DNA of 5,490 nt, taken from positions 1 through 5,490 of the forward strand of contig JAQTOL010000244.1 of the NCBI GenBank assembly GCA_028748945.1, read 5' to 3'. A program made the translations under genes and the position numbers. Every line of letters begins with the position of its first letter. The stretch's first letter is position 1. The stretch comes from Paludibacter sp. (GTDB lineage Bacteria > Bacteroidota > Bacteroidia > Bacteroidales > Paludibacteraceae). The notes below the pieces were generated by a model. It was not told the DNA's origin. It did not search any database and worked only from the letters and a program-made list of their open reading frames with translations. This document shows positions 1-5,490 of the stretch, piece by piece.

Positions 1-1086
1 TAATAGACGTGTTACATTCATGGCAATATCTGCTAATCCGGGCAAGTCATTTTCAGTAATTCCCAAAACAGATAAACTGCCCGGTATGCCACATTTTCCG
101 GATAAATGTTCAATAAACTCAATACCTGCCAAAGCTGTTTCGGTATCATTTTCTCTTCTTTTTATTCCCATGGCTATTGCGACTTCAGCATGTCTATCGG
201 GAGAAGCATCCAAATTAAAACGAAGTACTCCGGGCAATAAAATGGCATTTGCAAGTCCGTGCGAAATATGATATTTTCCTCCCAACCCATAGGACAAACA
301 ATGAACACCATGTGTATTTACAGGTCCCAGGCACAAACCACCATACATTGAACCCAATGATAAAGCTGAACGTGCTTCCATATCACCACCATCAGAATAT
401 GCTTTTTCCAAATTTTCAGCAATAAGCTTAATACCTTTCAAAGCATAAGTATCAACTGTGGGATGTGCAAATTTATTGGTATAAGCTTCAATACAATGAC
501 ACAAAGCATCCATTCCGGTTTCGGCTGTAATTTTAGGTGGTAAACCAATGGTTAATGCAGGATCAATATAGGCCGCATCGGCTAATAAAGCAGGACTTAC
601 TATCCCGCTTTTTGCTTGAGTTTCTTCGTTTAGCAGAATAGCAATGGGTGAAACTTCACTCCCGGTTCCGGAAGTTGTGGAAATACAAATGAGCTTTTTC
701 ATTCGTTTCCTTAAAAGTCCGACTCCGATCACATCAGAATATTGCTGTTCGTTTCCGGTCATGGCTGCAAGTAGTTTGGCACAATCCAGCACACTGCCCC
801 CTCCCACTCCTACAATACAATCCGGTTGAAAGTATTCCGATTTATTCAACAAACTTTCAAACTGATTGAAAGTAGGTTCGCCGGCAAAATCATATTCTAT
901 TATAACGACTCTCTTCCCCGATAATGAGATACCATCACAAATCGGTTGAATGGTATTCAATAAAGGTGTAGCAACTAAAAATAAAATTTTACCCGATAAT
1001 GTAATTAAATTATCTTCAGCCAGTTGATGAATGCAATTTTCACCGATAACTATTTTTCCGGGTTGTTGTAATATAATGAGATCCAT
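1..1086 (-). CDS. Iron-containing (group III) alcohol dehydrogenase, C-terminus cut by window edge
   Basis: Cytoplasmic NAD(P)- and metal-dependent oxidoreductase that interconverts an aldehyde and an alcohol. The frame is open from an ATG at 1086 to base 1, giving 362 codons; family members are usually about 380-390 residues, so only a short C-terminal piece is missing. A stop four codons upstream of the ATG supports this start. Visible are the nucleotide-binding GGGS loop (residues 95-98), the family signature TTSGTGSE (137-144), and all four metal ligands: D193 and H197 in MDALCH, H262 in VHCLSY, and H276 in ISHG. Their spacing matches E. coli FucO (D196, H200, H263, H277). The further histidine four residues after the third ligand in FucO is tyrosine here (Y266). 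It is last of three co-directional genes after a lyase and a symporter, so it may reduce an aldehyde released by the lyase. Substrate (lactaldehyde, hydroxybutyrate semialdehyde or other) is unresolved. Family assignment is firm. Confidence 0.95.
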   Translation of the reverse strand, partial: MDLIILQQPGKIVIGENCIHQLAEDNLITLSGKILFLVATPLLNTIQPICDGISLSGKRVVIIEYDFAGEPTFNQFESLLNKSEYFQPDCIVGVGGGSVLDCAKLLAAMTGNEQQYSDVIGVGLLRKRMKKLICISTTSGTGSEVSPIAILLNEETQAKSGIVSPALLADAAYIDPALTIGLPPKITAETGMDALCHCIEAYTNKFAHPTVDTYALKGIKLIAENLEKAYSDGGDMEARSALSLGSMYGGLCLGPVNTHGVHCLSYGLGGKYHISHGLANAILLPGVLRFNLDASPDRHAEVAIAMGIKRRENDTETALAGIEFIEHLSGKCGIPGSLSVLGITENDLPGLADIAMNVTRLL

Positions 1087-1108
1087 TTTAATAAATTAGA
1101 ATTTACTT

Positions 1109-1129
1109 CCTCAGGTCGTTGACCTTCGG
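1109..1129 (-). other. Hairpin with tandem G/A mismatches in the dehydrogenase leader
   Basis: Read on the minus strand this is a near-perfect inverted repeat. A five-base-pair stem AGGTC/GACCT closes an AAC loop, followed outward by a GA/GA tandem mismatch and two further C-G pairs. Tandem G/A mismatches of this orientation are known to form stable sheared pairs in RNA, so the whole 21 bases could fold as one helix. It lies between the predicted promoter (1151-1158) and the ATG at 1086, so it would be in the 5' untranslated region, ending 22 bases before the start codon. There is no U-run directly after it, so it is not a classical terminator. It could be a protein-binding leader element, a DNA operator, or a dispersed repeat; the sequence does not decide. 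Confidence 0.5.
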
Positions 1130-1150
1130 TTCATTTTAATAATAAAAATT

Positions 1151-1158
1151 CAAAGATA
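1151..1158 (-). promoter_or_regulatory. Candidate Bacteroidota -7 promoter element for the dehydrogenase
   Basis: The minus strand reads TATCTTTG, an exact match to the Bacteroidota sigma-ABfr -7 consensus TAnnTTTG and identical to the element in front of thrS in this window. It sits in the 91-base gap after the symporter stop codon and would start transcription near 1144, giving a leader of about 58 bases. I see no clear -33 TTG at the usual distance, so strength is uncertain. It suggests the dehydrogenase can be expressed apart from the upstream two genes. Confidence 0.5.
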
Positions 1159-1179
1159 ATAAAAACATATTGTTTTATT
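1158..1179 (-). other. AT-rich inverted repeat at the symporter stop codon, possible weak terminator
   Basis: Arms AATAAAACA and TGTTTTTATT (minus strand) flank an ATA loop, pairing over nine base pairs with one bulged T. The repeat overlaps the symporter stop codon and runs up to the -7 element of the next gene. A U-rich 3' arm right after a stop codon would fit a weak intrinsic terminator, but the stem has only one C-G pair and such AT-rich symmetry occurs by chance. It also occupies the space where a -33 element or operator for the dehydrogenase promoter would lie. Confidence 0.2.
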
Positions 1180-2740
1180 AATCCTGAGTTTTTACCTCTG
1201 TTTCCTGATGTCTATCGTGCAAATACCCGTAAATGGTCAAATGTTCATCGACCGGTTCGGATTTAAAGAATAAGCTGGCCACATAACCGACAACTAATAC
1301 AATCAAATGGCTGTAAACTCCCAACATATATTTGTGTTGTGGAAAATTGAATCTTCCCAGGTCAAGCAACAGGTTATCATTTATTTTGGTAGTTGTCAGC
1401 ACCGCATAAGCCGTAAATAACACGCAAACGGCAATTCCGATATACAATCCCTGCCAGTTTGCTCTACGTGATAACAATCCCAACAGGAAAATTCCAACGA
1501 GACCGGCTGAGAAAATGGCATATAGTTCAAAAACAACACCCAAAACACCTTCGCCATTCCAGGCTTCGTACAAAAGGGCAACGCCCATCATGGCAATACC
1601 AGCTACAAAAACCAGTGTTTTCCCCATTCTCAGACGTTGTTTATCGGTACAATCTGGTTTTATCCGTTGATAAAAATCCGCAACGCCAACGGCAGCCAGA
1701 CAGTTAATATCCGAATCGAGCGTTGAAATAGCAGCTGCTATCAAACCTGAAAGTACCAAACCCACAACACCAACCGGTAATCTTGTTCCTATAAAATAAG
1801 GAAAAACCTGATCTGCAGTCATTCCTGCCGGTAAAGTGGCTGAACCATTGTGATAAAAAACATAAAGCAATGAACCTATTAACATAAACATGCCCCAAAC
1901 CGGAACACTTGTCAGAATACCGATATAAGCAGCTTTTTTGGCATCTTTATCAGTCTTTGCCGTTAAATAACGTTGAACAATGGTTTGATCGGTAGTATAT
2001 TTTTGCAAAGCATAAAAAATACCGTTAACTACCATAACCCAGAAAGTGAGTTCGGCAAAACTAAAATTATATGGACCGAAACTGATTTTTTTCATGGTTA
2101 TTGCATCTGTCAGCATTACCACCGGACCACTGGTTCCTCCGAATAGCAGAATACCGAGACAAAGCAAACCACCACCAATCAGCATAAATCCCTGAATCAC
2201 ATCCATCCAGATTACTGCCTCGATTCCTCCAAAGAGCGTTACCACAATAATTGCAATAGTTAATACCACAATGTAAGCCGTAACAGACATTCCGGTTAAA
2301 CTGCTCAGGGCCAAACTTAATAAATAAAGCACGGTTCCCATTTTTGAAAAATGAGTGAGGATAAACGCAACGGAGCTGTACATTCGGGCAAAAACACCAA
2401 AACGATGTTCGAAGTATTCGTATGTACTGAGGCGGATAACCTTTCGGAACAGCGGAACAATTACCCAGATAATGCCGATTAAAACAATTGGCACCATTAA
2501 ACCCTGAACCAGTAAGATCCAGTTCGATTTGTAGGCTGCGGCGGGATAAGCCAGAAAAGTGACACTACTGATTAATGTGGCAAATATCGAAACTCCGATT
2601 GCCCAGGCAGGGATTTTCTTACTTCCAACGAAATAACGGTCGGAGCTTTTTTGCCGGCGTGCGAAATAGAAGCCGGATCCAACAGTAAAAACTAATGATA
2701 AAATGATGATTGCGAGGTCAATCCAATGAATGTTGGCCAT
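1178..2740 (-). CDS. Sodium:solute symporter (SSS family)
   Basis: Inner-membrane secondary transporter of 520 residues predicted to import a small organic solute with Na+. About 13 hydrophobic segments can be drawn (roughly residues 7-27, 46-66, 77-97, 123-145, 153-173, 179-200, 233-250, 272-293, 320-345, 374-392, 399-421, 430-451, 471-492), the usual number for the family. Family features include the conserved first-core-helix region GSKKIPAWAIGVSIFATL (39-56), the loop motif TDQTIVQRYL (250-259), and the segment AAAISTLDSDINC (335-347), where S339-T340 align with the Ser-Ser pair of the Na2 sodium site in vSGLT-type proteins. A hydrophilic tail of about 28 residues follows the last helix. 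The gene starts 49 bases after the lyase stop, with no promoter match between, so they are probably co-transcribed. SSS members carry sialic acid, sugars, proline, pantothenate and carboxylates; specificity cannot be read here. The neighbouring lyase favours an organic acid or sugar acid, by inference. Confidence 0.95.
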   Translation of the reverse strand: MANIHWIDLAIIILSLVFTVGSGFYFARRQKSSDRYFVGSKKIPAWAIGVSIFATLISSVTFLAYPAAAYKSNWILLVQGLMVPIVLIGIIWVIVPLFRKVIRLSTYEYFEHRFGVFARMYSSVAFILTHFSKMGTVLYLLSLALSSLTGMSVTAYIVVLTIAIIVVTLFGGIEAVIWMDVIQGFMLIGGGLLCLGILLFGGTSGPVVMLTDAITMKKISFGPYNFSFAELTFWVMVVNGIFYALQKYTTDQTIVQRYLTAKTDKDAKKAAYIGILTSVPVWGMFMLIGSLLYVFYHNGSATLPAGMTADQVFPYFIGTRLPVGVVGLVLSGLIAAAISTLDSDINCLAAVGVADFYQRIKPDCTDKQRLRMGKTLVFVAGIAMMGVALLYEAWNGEGVLGVVFELYAIFSAGLVGIFLLGLLSRRANWQGLYIGIAVCVLFTAYAVLTTTKINDNLLLDLGRFNFPQHKYMLGVYSHLIVLVVGYVASLFFKSEPVDEHLTIYGYLHDRHQETEVKTQD

Positions 2741-2789
2741 GAGTTATAAAGGTGATTTTATTTAGTATTCGTATTATTCTTAAGGTATA

Positions 2790-3698
2790 TTACAATTTTA
2801 AATCGTTGAATCTACTGATTATTAATTCGTTTTCTTCTTTTCCAATTTCCGTCAAAGGGGGCATCAGGATTGTACTACAAATTTCTTTATAATTCATCAA
2901 TATTTTTAAAGCTGCCAGCGATTCGCCCAACGTCCTGTCTTTTTGATAAATAACGGCTACTTTATCGGTCAGTTCCTGCCATTTAATACATTCAGTCCAA
3001 TCCTTATTCAATGCCGCTGAATTGAGTTTCCCATACATTTCGGGAACAATATTGCCTGTACTCGGGACAATACCATCAGCACCAAGTTCCAGGCTTCCGG
3101 CACTTTGCGCGCCCCAACCACAGAAATAGGAAAAATCTTCACGGTATTTGTAAGTTTCAATGCAGGACTTCATTCGATCAAAATCGCGTTCGGAATCTTT
3201 TAAACCGTATATATTGGGATGATGTGATAAATGTTCTACAACATCAAGCGGAATAGTCATTTGTGTGGTGGCTTTAATATTATACATCATCACCGGTCCC
3301 TGAATATCGTCTGCCAGTTGTGTATAAAAGGCAGTCATTTGTTGAGAAGTCAGTATATAATAAGATGGTAATGTGGCAACCACACAATCGGCACCGAGCT
3401 GAATATAGTTGTTTCCACGTTCAATAAGTTGCTGTACCTGATTGCCGACTAAACCCGCATAAACACATTGATTTTTACCTTTTGACCGAACGGCGGCTTC
3501 GACAAACCGGTAACTTTCGGTTGCACTGATGGAGCTCGATTCACCGGTTGTACCGAGTACAAGTGGATGAATACCGTACTTGTCAAATAACCGAATGATG
3601 CGTTCAACAGCTTCTACATCAACTGTAAAATCCTTATTCAGTGGAGTTATCATGGGAACCACCACACCCGAGAATCGTTTTTGCATTGTTATTATCAT
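2790..3698 (-). CDS. DapA/NanA-family lyase (dihydrodipicolinate synthase-like), probably catabolic
   Basis: Cytoplasmic class I aldolase-fold (TIM barrel) enzyme of 302 residues; the family condenses or cleaves pyruvate and an aldehyde through a lysine Schiff base. Visible are the substrate-carboxylate loop GTTGES (49-54), the tyrosine pair in LPSYY (110-114), the catalytic tyrosine Y139 in MYNIK, and the Schiff-base lysine K167 in YGLKDS, 28 residues after Y139 exactly as in E. coli DapA (Y133/K161). The Arg138 that binds aspartate semialdehyde in DapA is threonine here (T144, in YNIKATTQ), and the Pro after YN(V/I) is lysine (K142). Residues 194-196 read GWG instead of the common GxD. These changes, plus linkage to a symporter and an alcohol dehydrogenase, argue against lysine biosynthesis. 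A 2-keto-3-deoxy sugar acid aldolase or similar is plausible but unproven. The annotated ATG at 3698 gives four extra residues; the ATG at 3686 (residue 5) fits family N-termini better. First gene of the presumed operon. Confidence 0.93.
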   Translation of the reverse strand: MIITMQKRFSGVVVPMITPLNKDFTVDVEAVERIIRLFDKYGIHPLVLGTTGESSSISATESYRFVEAAVRSKGKNQCVYAGLVGNQVQQLIERGNNYIQLGADCVVATLPSYYILTSQQMTAFYTQLADDIQGPVMMYNIKATTQMTIPLDVVEHLSHHPNIYGLKDSERDFDRMKSCIETYKYREDFSYFCGWGAQSAGSLELGADGIVPSTGNIVPEMYGKLNSAALNKDWTECIKWQELTDKVAVIYQKDRTLGESLAALKILMNYKEICSTILMPPLTEIGKEENELIISRFNDLKL

Positions 3699-3719
3699 TC
3701 AGTTTGCAACAATAAGACG

Positions 3720-3727
3720 CAAAAATA
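3720..3727 (-). promoter_or_regulatory. Candidate -7 promoter element of the lyase-symporter operon
   Basis: The minus strand reads TATTTTTG followed by CG, matching the Bacteroidota -7 consensus TAnnTTTG. Transcription would begin near 3713, leaving a leader of about 15 bases to the ATG at 3698 or about 27 to the ATG at 3686. No TTG at the expected -33 distance is visible, which would fit a promoter that depends on an activator, though this is inference. Confidence 0.5.
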
Positions 3728-3728
3728 A

Positions 3729-3748
3729 TGGTTTTGTAATTGGTTTGT
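3729..3748. repeat. Imperfect tandem repeat beside the lyase promoter, possible operator
   Basis: Two copies of a short motif, TGGTTTTGT (3729-3737) and TGGTTTGT (3741-3748), begin 12 bases apart, about one helical turn, directly upstream of the -7 element of the lyase operon. Direct repeats in phase at this position could be a regulator-binding site. The motif is low in complexity and T-rich, so chance is a real alternative. Confidence 0.25.
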
Positions 3749-3760
3749 GCTGATGTTTTT

Positions 3761-3775
3761 AATAAAAAATTTATT
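3761..3775. repeat. Short AT-only palindrome in the divergent promoter region
   Basis: AATAAA and TTTATT flank an AAA spacer, a perfect 6+3+6 inverted repeat made only of A and T. It lies between the two divergent promoters, just upstream of the thrS -33 match. It may act as an A/T-rich upstream element or be chance in a very AT-rich stretch. It is too weak to be a terminator, and no gene ends here. Confidence 0.2.
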
Positions 3776-3787
3776 GAATAGACGAAA

Positions 3788-3821
3788 TTTGCGGGAAACT
3801 TTTCATTTTTTCTTATCTTTG
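3788..3821 (+). promoter_or_regulatory. Candidate Bacteroidota promoter for thrS
   Basis: TATCTTTG at 3814-3821 is an exact -7 match (TAnnTTTG) and a TTTG at 3788-3791 may be the -33 element. The spacer is 22 bases, slightly longer than the usual 19-21. The transcript would start around 3828, giving a leader of about 35 AT-rich bases before the ATG at 3863. No T-box, attenuator or strong ribosome binding site is seen in that leader; the nearest purine run is AAGG at 3848-3851. Confidence 0.6.
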
Positions 3822-3862
3822 TCGTTCAAAATTTAAAAACCATTTGTAAGGTTCAAAACAAC

Positions 3863-5490
3863 ATGATTAAAGTAACATTTCCCGATGGTTCGGTAAGAGA
3901 ATTTGCCAAAGGCATTACCGGACTTCAATTAGCTGAGAGTATCAGCTCACGACTGGCACAAGAGGTGCTTGCCATCACAGTAAACGAACAAATATGGGAC
4001 CTCACGCGCCCGATCGAAACCGATGCAGCCATTAAATTGCATAAATGGGACGATGAAGAAGCCAAACATGCTTACTGGCATTCATCCGCTCACTTAATGG
4101 CCGAAGCCCTTCAGGAGTTGTATCCCGGAATTAAATTCGGTATCGGACCGGCGATTGAAAACGGGTTCTACTACGATGTAGATCCGGGAACCGCAGTCAT
4201 TAAAGAAGGTGATTTGCCAACCATAGAAGCTAAAATGGTGGAATTAACCAGATTGAAAGAAGCCATTGTCCGGACAGATATCAGCAAAGCCGATGCACTT
4301 AAAAAATTCGAAGAAAAAGGCGACGAGTACAAAGTAGAATTGATCACCGATTTGGCTGATGGAACTATTACATTATATTCGCAGGGTAACTTTACCGACC
4401 TCTGCCGGGGACCACACCTGCCAAACACCGGCGAAATCAAAGCTATCAAGCTGTTGAGTGTTGCCGGAGCTTACTGGCGGGGTGACGAAAAACGGAAACA
4501 ACTGACACGTATTTACGGTATCACTTTTCCTAAAAAGAAAATGCTCGATGAGTATCTGGTTTTACTGGAAGAAGCCAAAAAACGTGATCACCGTAAAATT
4601 GGTAAAGAACTGGAATTATTTATGTTCTCCGAAAAGGTTGGAAAAGGTCTGCCTATGTGGTTACCACGCGGAACGGCATTGCGTTTACGCCTGGAAGATT
4701 TCCTCAAGAAAATTCAACGTCGTTTCGATTATCAACAGGTAATGACTCCGCATATCGGAAACAAACAATTGTATGTTACTTCTGGCCACTATGCCAAATA
4801 CGGCAAGGATTCATTTCAACCGATACATACGCCCGAAGAAGGTGAAGAGTACTTATTGAAACCCATGAACTGCCCGCATCACTGCGAAATTTACAAGTTT
4901 AAACCACGTTCGTACAAAGATCTTCCCTTACGTTTAGCAGAGTTCGGGACTGTTTATCGATATGAACAAAGCGGTGAGTTACACGGATTGACGCGTGTTC
5001 GCAGCTTTACGCAGGATGATGCCCATATTTTCTGTCGTCCCGATCAGGTGAAAGAAGAGTTTTTGAAAGTGATGGAAATTATCTCAATTATTTTCAAAGC
5101 CCTCGAATTTGAAAACTTTGAAGCACAGATTTCATTACGCGATCCGAACAACAGGGAAAAATACATTGGAACCGACGAAAATTGGGAAAAAGCGGAAAAC
5201 GCCATCGTTGAAGTTTGTAAGGAAAAAGGATTAAAAGCCAAAGTTGAACTGGGCGAAGCTGCTTTCTACGGACCAAAACTGGACTTTATGGTACGCGATG
5301 CTATCGGTCGCAAGTGGCAGCTGGGAACCATTCAGGTGGATTATAACCTGCCTGACCGTTTCGAACTGGAATATACAGGTGAGGACAATCAAAAACATCG
5401 TCCGGTAATGATACACCGTGCACCGTTTGGTTCGATGGAACGTTTCGTAGCCGTATTGATTGAGCATACAGCCGGAAAATTCCCGTTGTG
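3863..5490 (+). CDS. thrS: Threonyl-tRNA synthetase, C-terminus cut by window edge
   Basis: Cytoplasmic class II aminoacyl-tRNA synthetase that charges tRNA-Thr with threonine and hydrolyses mischarged Ser-tRNA-Thr. The window holds 542 residues plus two bases of the next codon; full proteins are about 640-650 residues, so the anticodon-binding domain is nearly all outside. Domain order is an N-terminal TGS domain (about 1-61, starting [10 protein letters not shown]), an editing domain with H73 and H77 (HSSAH) and C181 and H185 (DLCRGPH), then the catalytic core. Motif 1 lies near [13 protein letters not shown], motif 2 carries R366 in TVYRYE followed by the signature FTQDDAHIF, and motif 3 ends in R527 (GSMERF). 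The zinc ligands are C337 (MNCPHH), H388 (DDAH) and H518 (MIHRAP), matching E. coli C334, H385 and H511. The start agrees with family N-termini. It is divergent from the lyase operon with its own promoter. In many bacteria infC, rpmI and rplT follow thrS; here that would be beyond the edge. Confidence 0.98.
   Translation, partial: MIKVTFPDGSVREFAKGITGLQLAESISSRLAQEVLAITVNEQIWDLTRPIETDAAIKLHKWDDEEAKHAYWHSSAHLMAEALQELYPGIKFGIGPAIENGFYYDVDPGTAVIKEGDLPTIEAKMVELTRLKEAIVRTDISKADALKKFEEKGDEYKVELITDLADGTITLYSQGNFTDLCRGPHLPNTGEIKAIKLLSVAGAYWRGDEKRKQLTRIYGITFPKKKMLDEYLVLLEEAKKRDHRKIGKELELFMFSEKVGKGLPMWLPRGTALRLRLEDFLKKIQRRFDYQQVMTPHIGNKQLYVTSGHYAKYGKDSFQPIHTPEEGEEYLLKPMNCPHHCEIYKFKPRSYKDLPLRLAEFGTVYRYEQSGELHGLTRVRSFTQDDAHIFCRPDQVKEEFLKVMEIISIIFKALEFENFEAQISLRDPNNREKYIGTDENWEKAENAIVEVCKEKGLKAKVELGEAAFYGPKLDFMVRDAIGRKWQLGTIQVDYNLPDRFELEYTGEDNQKHRPVMIHRAPFGSMERFVAVLIEHTAGKFPL

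Noticed and set aside
20..271. 83-codon plus-strand open frame
   Set aside because: It lies entirely antisense to the dehydrogenase, has no recognisable domain and no promoter.
644..829. 61-codon plus-strand open frame
   Set aside because: Antisense shadow of the conserved GTGSE/GGGS region of the dehydrogenase; the conserved protein is on the other strand.
1396..1898. Three open frames of 61-82 codons overlapping the symporter gene on both strands
   Set aside because: All lie within the symporter coding sequence in other frames, with no family resemblance; the symporter reading has clear motifs.
2790..3698. Sialic acid (NanA/NanT) catabolic pair
   Set aside because: The lyase lacks the NanA GSTGE and YNIPALSG patterns, and no other sialic acid gene is present; the symporter alone cannot support it.
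3824..3858. Direct repeat GTTCAAAA at 3824-3831 and 3851-3858 around the thrS leader
   Set aside because: Only eight bases in an AT-rich leader; expected by chance often enough, and no known leader element for thrS in Bacteroidota fits it.
3822..3862. T-box or attenuator in front of thrS
   Set aside because: The leader is only about 35-40 AT-rich bases, with no specifier-loop structure, T-box sequence or terminator stem; T-boxes are mainly a Gram-positive feature.
4171..4449. 92-codon minus-strand open frame
   Set aside because: Antisense to the thrS editing domain, which has all its catalytic residues in the plus frame; no sign of a real gene.
4548..5467. Several plus- and minus-strand open frames of 60-78 codons inside thrS
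   Set aside because: Out-of-frame or antisense shadows of the thrS catalytic core.

Overview
The window looks like ordinary chromosome from a member of the Bacteroidota, probably Bacteroidales. The evidence is moderately AT-rich DNA, start codons without convincing Shine-Dalgarno sequences, and three matches to the Bacteroidota -7 promoter element TAnnTTTG: TATCTTTG twice and TATTTTTG once. I saw no rRNA, tRNA, CRISPR array, insertion sequence or phage gene. No stretch over 300 bases lacks a gene; the three gaps are 91, 49 and 164 bases.

Positions 1-3698 hold three genes on the minus strand, in transcription order: a DapA/NanA-family aldolase-like protein (3698-2790), a sodium:solute symporter (2740-1178), and an iron-containing alcohol dehydrogenase (1086 to the left edge, truncated). 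The set reads as a small catabolic cluster. The symporter would import an organic acid or sugar acid, the lyase would cleave it or a derivative, probably to pyruvate plus an aldehyde, and the dehydrogenase would reduce the aldehyde. The lyase has the Schiff-base lysine and catalytic tyrosine but lacks the arginine typical of true dihydrodipicolinate synthases, so lysine biosynthesis is unlikely. The actual substrate cannot be read from the sequence. The dehydrogenase also seems to have its own promoter and a structured leader.

Positions 3699-3862 are a divergent intergenic region with a promoter match facing each way, an imperfect direct repeat that could be an operator, and a short AT palindrome.

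Positions 3863-5490 on the plus strand encode the first 542 residues of threonyl-tRNA synthetase (thrS), with all expected editing, zinc and catalytic residues visible. It is a housekeeping gene and probably functionally unrelated to the minus-strand cluster.

I found no clear new biological system. The points most worth checking are the substrate of the lyase-symporter-dehydrogenase cluster and the 21-base hairpin with tandem G/A mismatches in the dehydrogenase leader.
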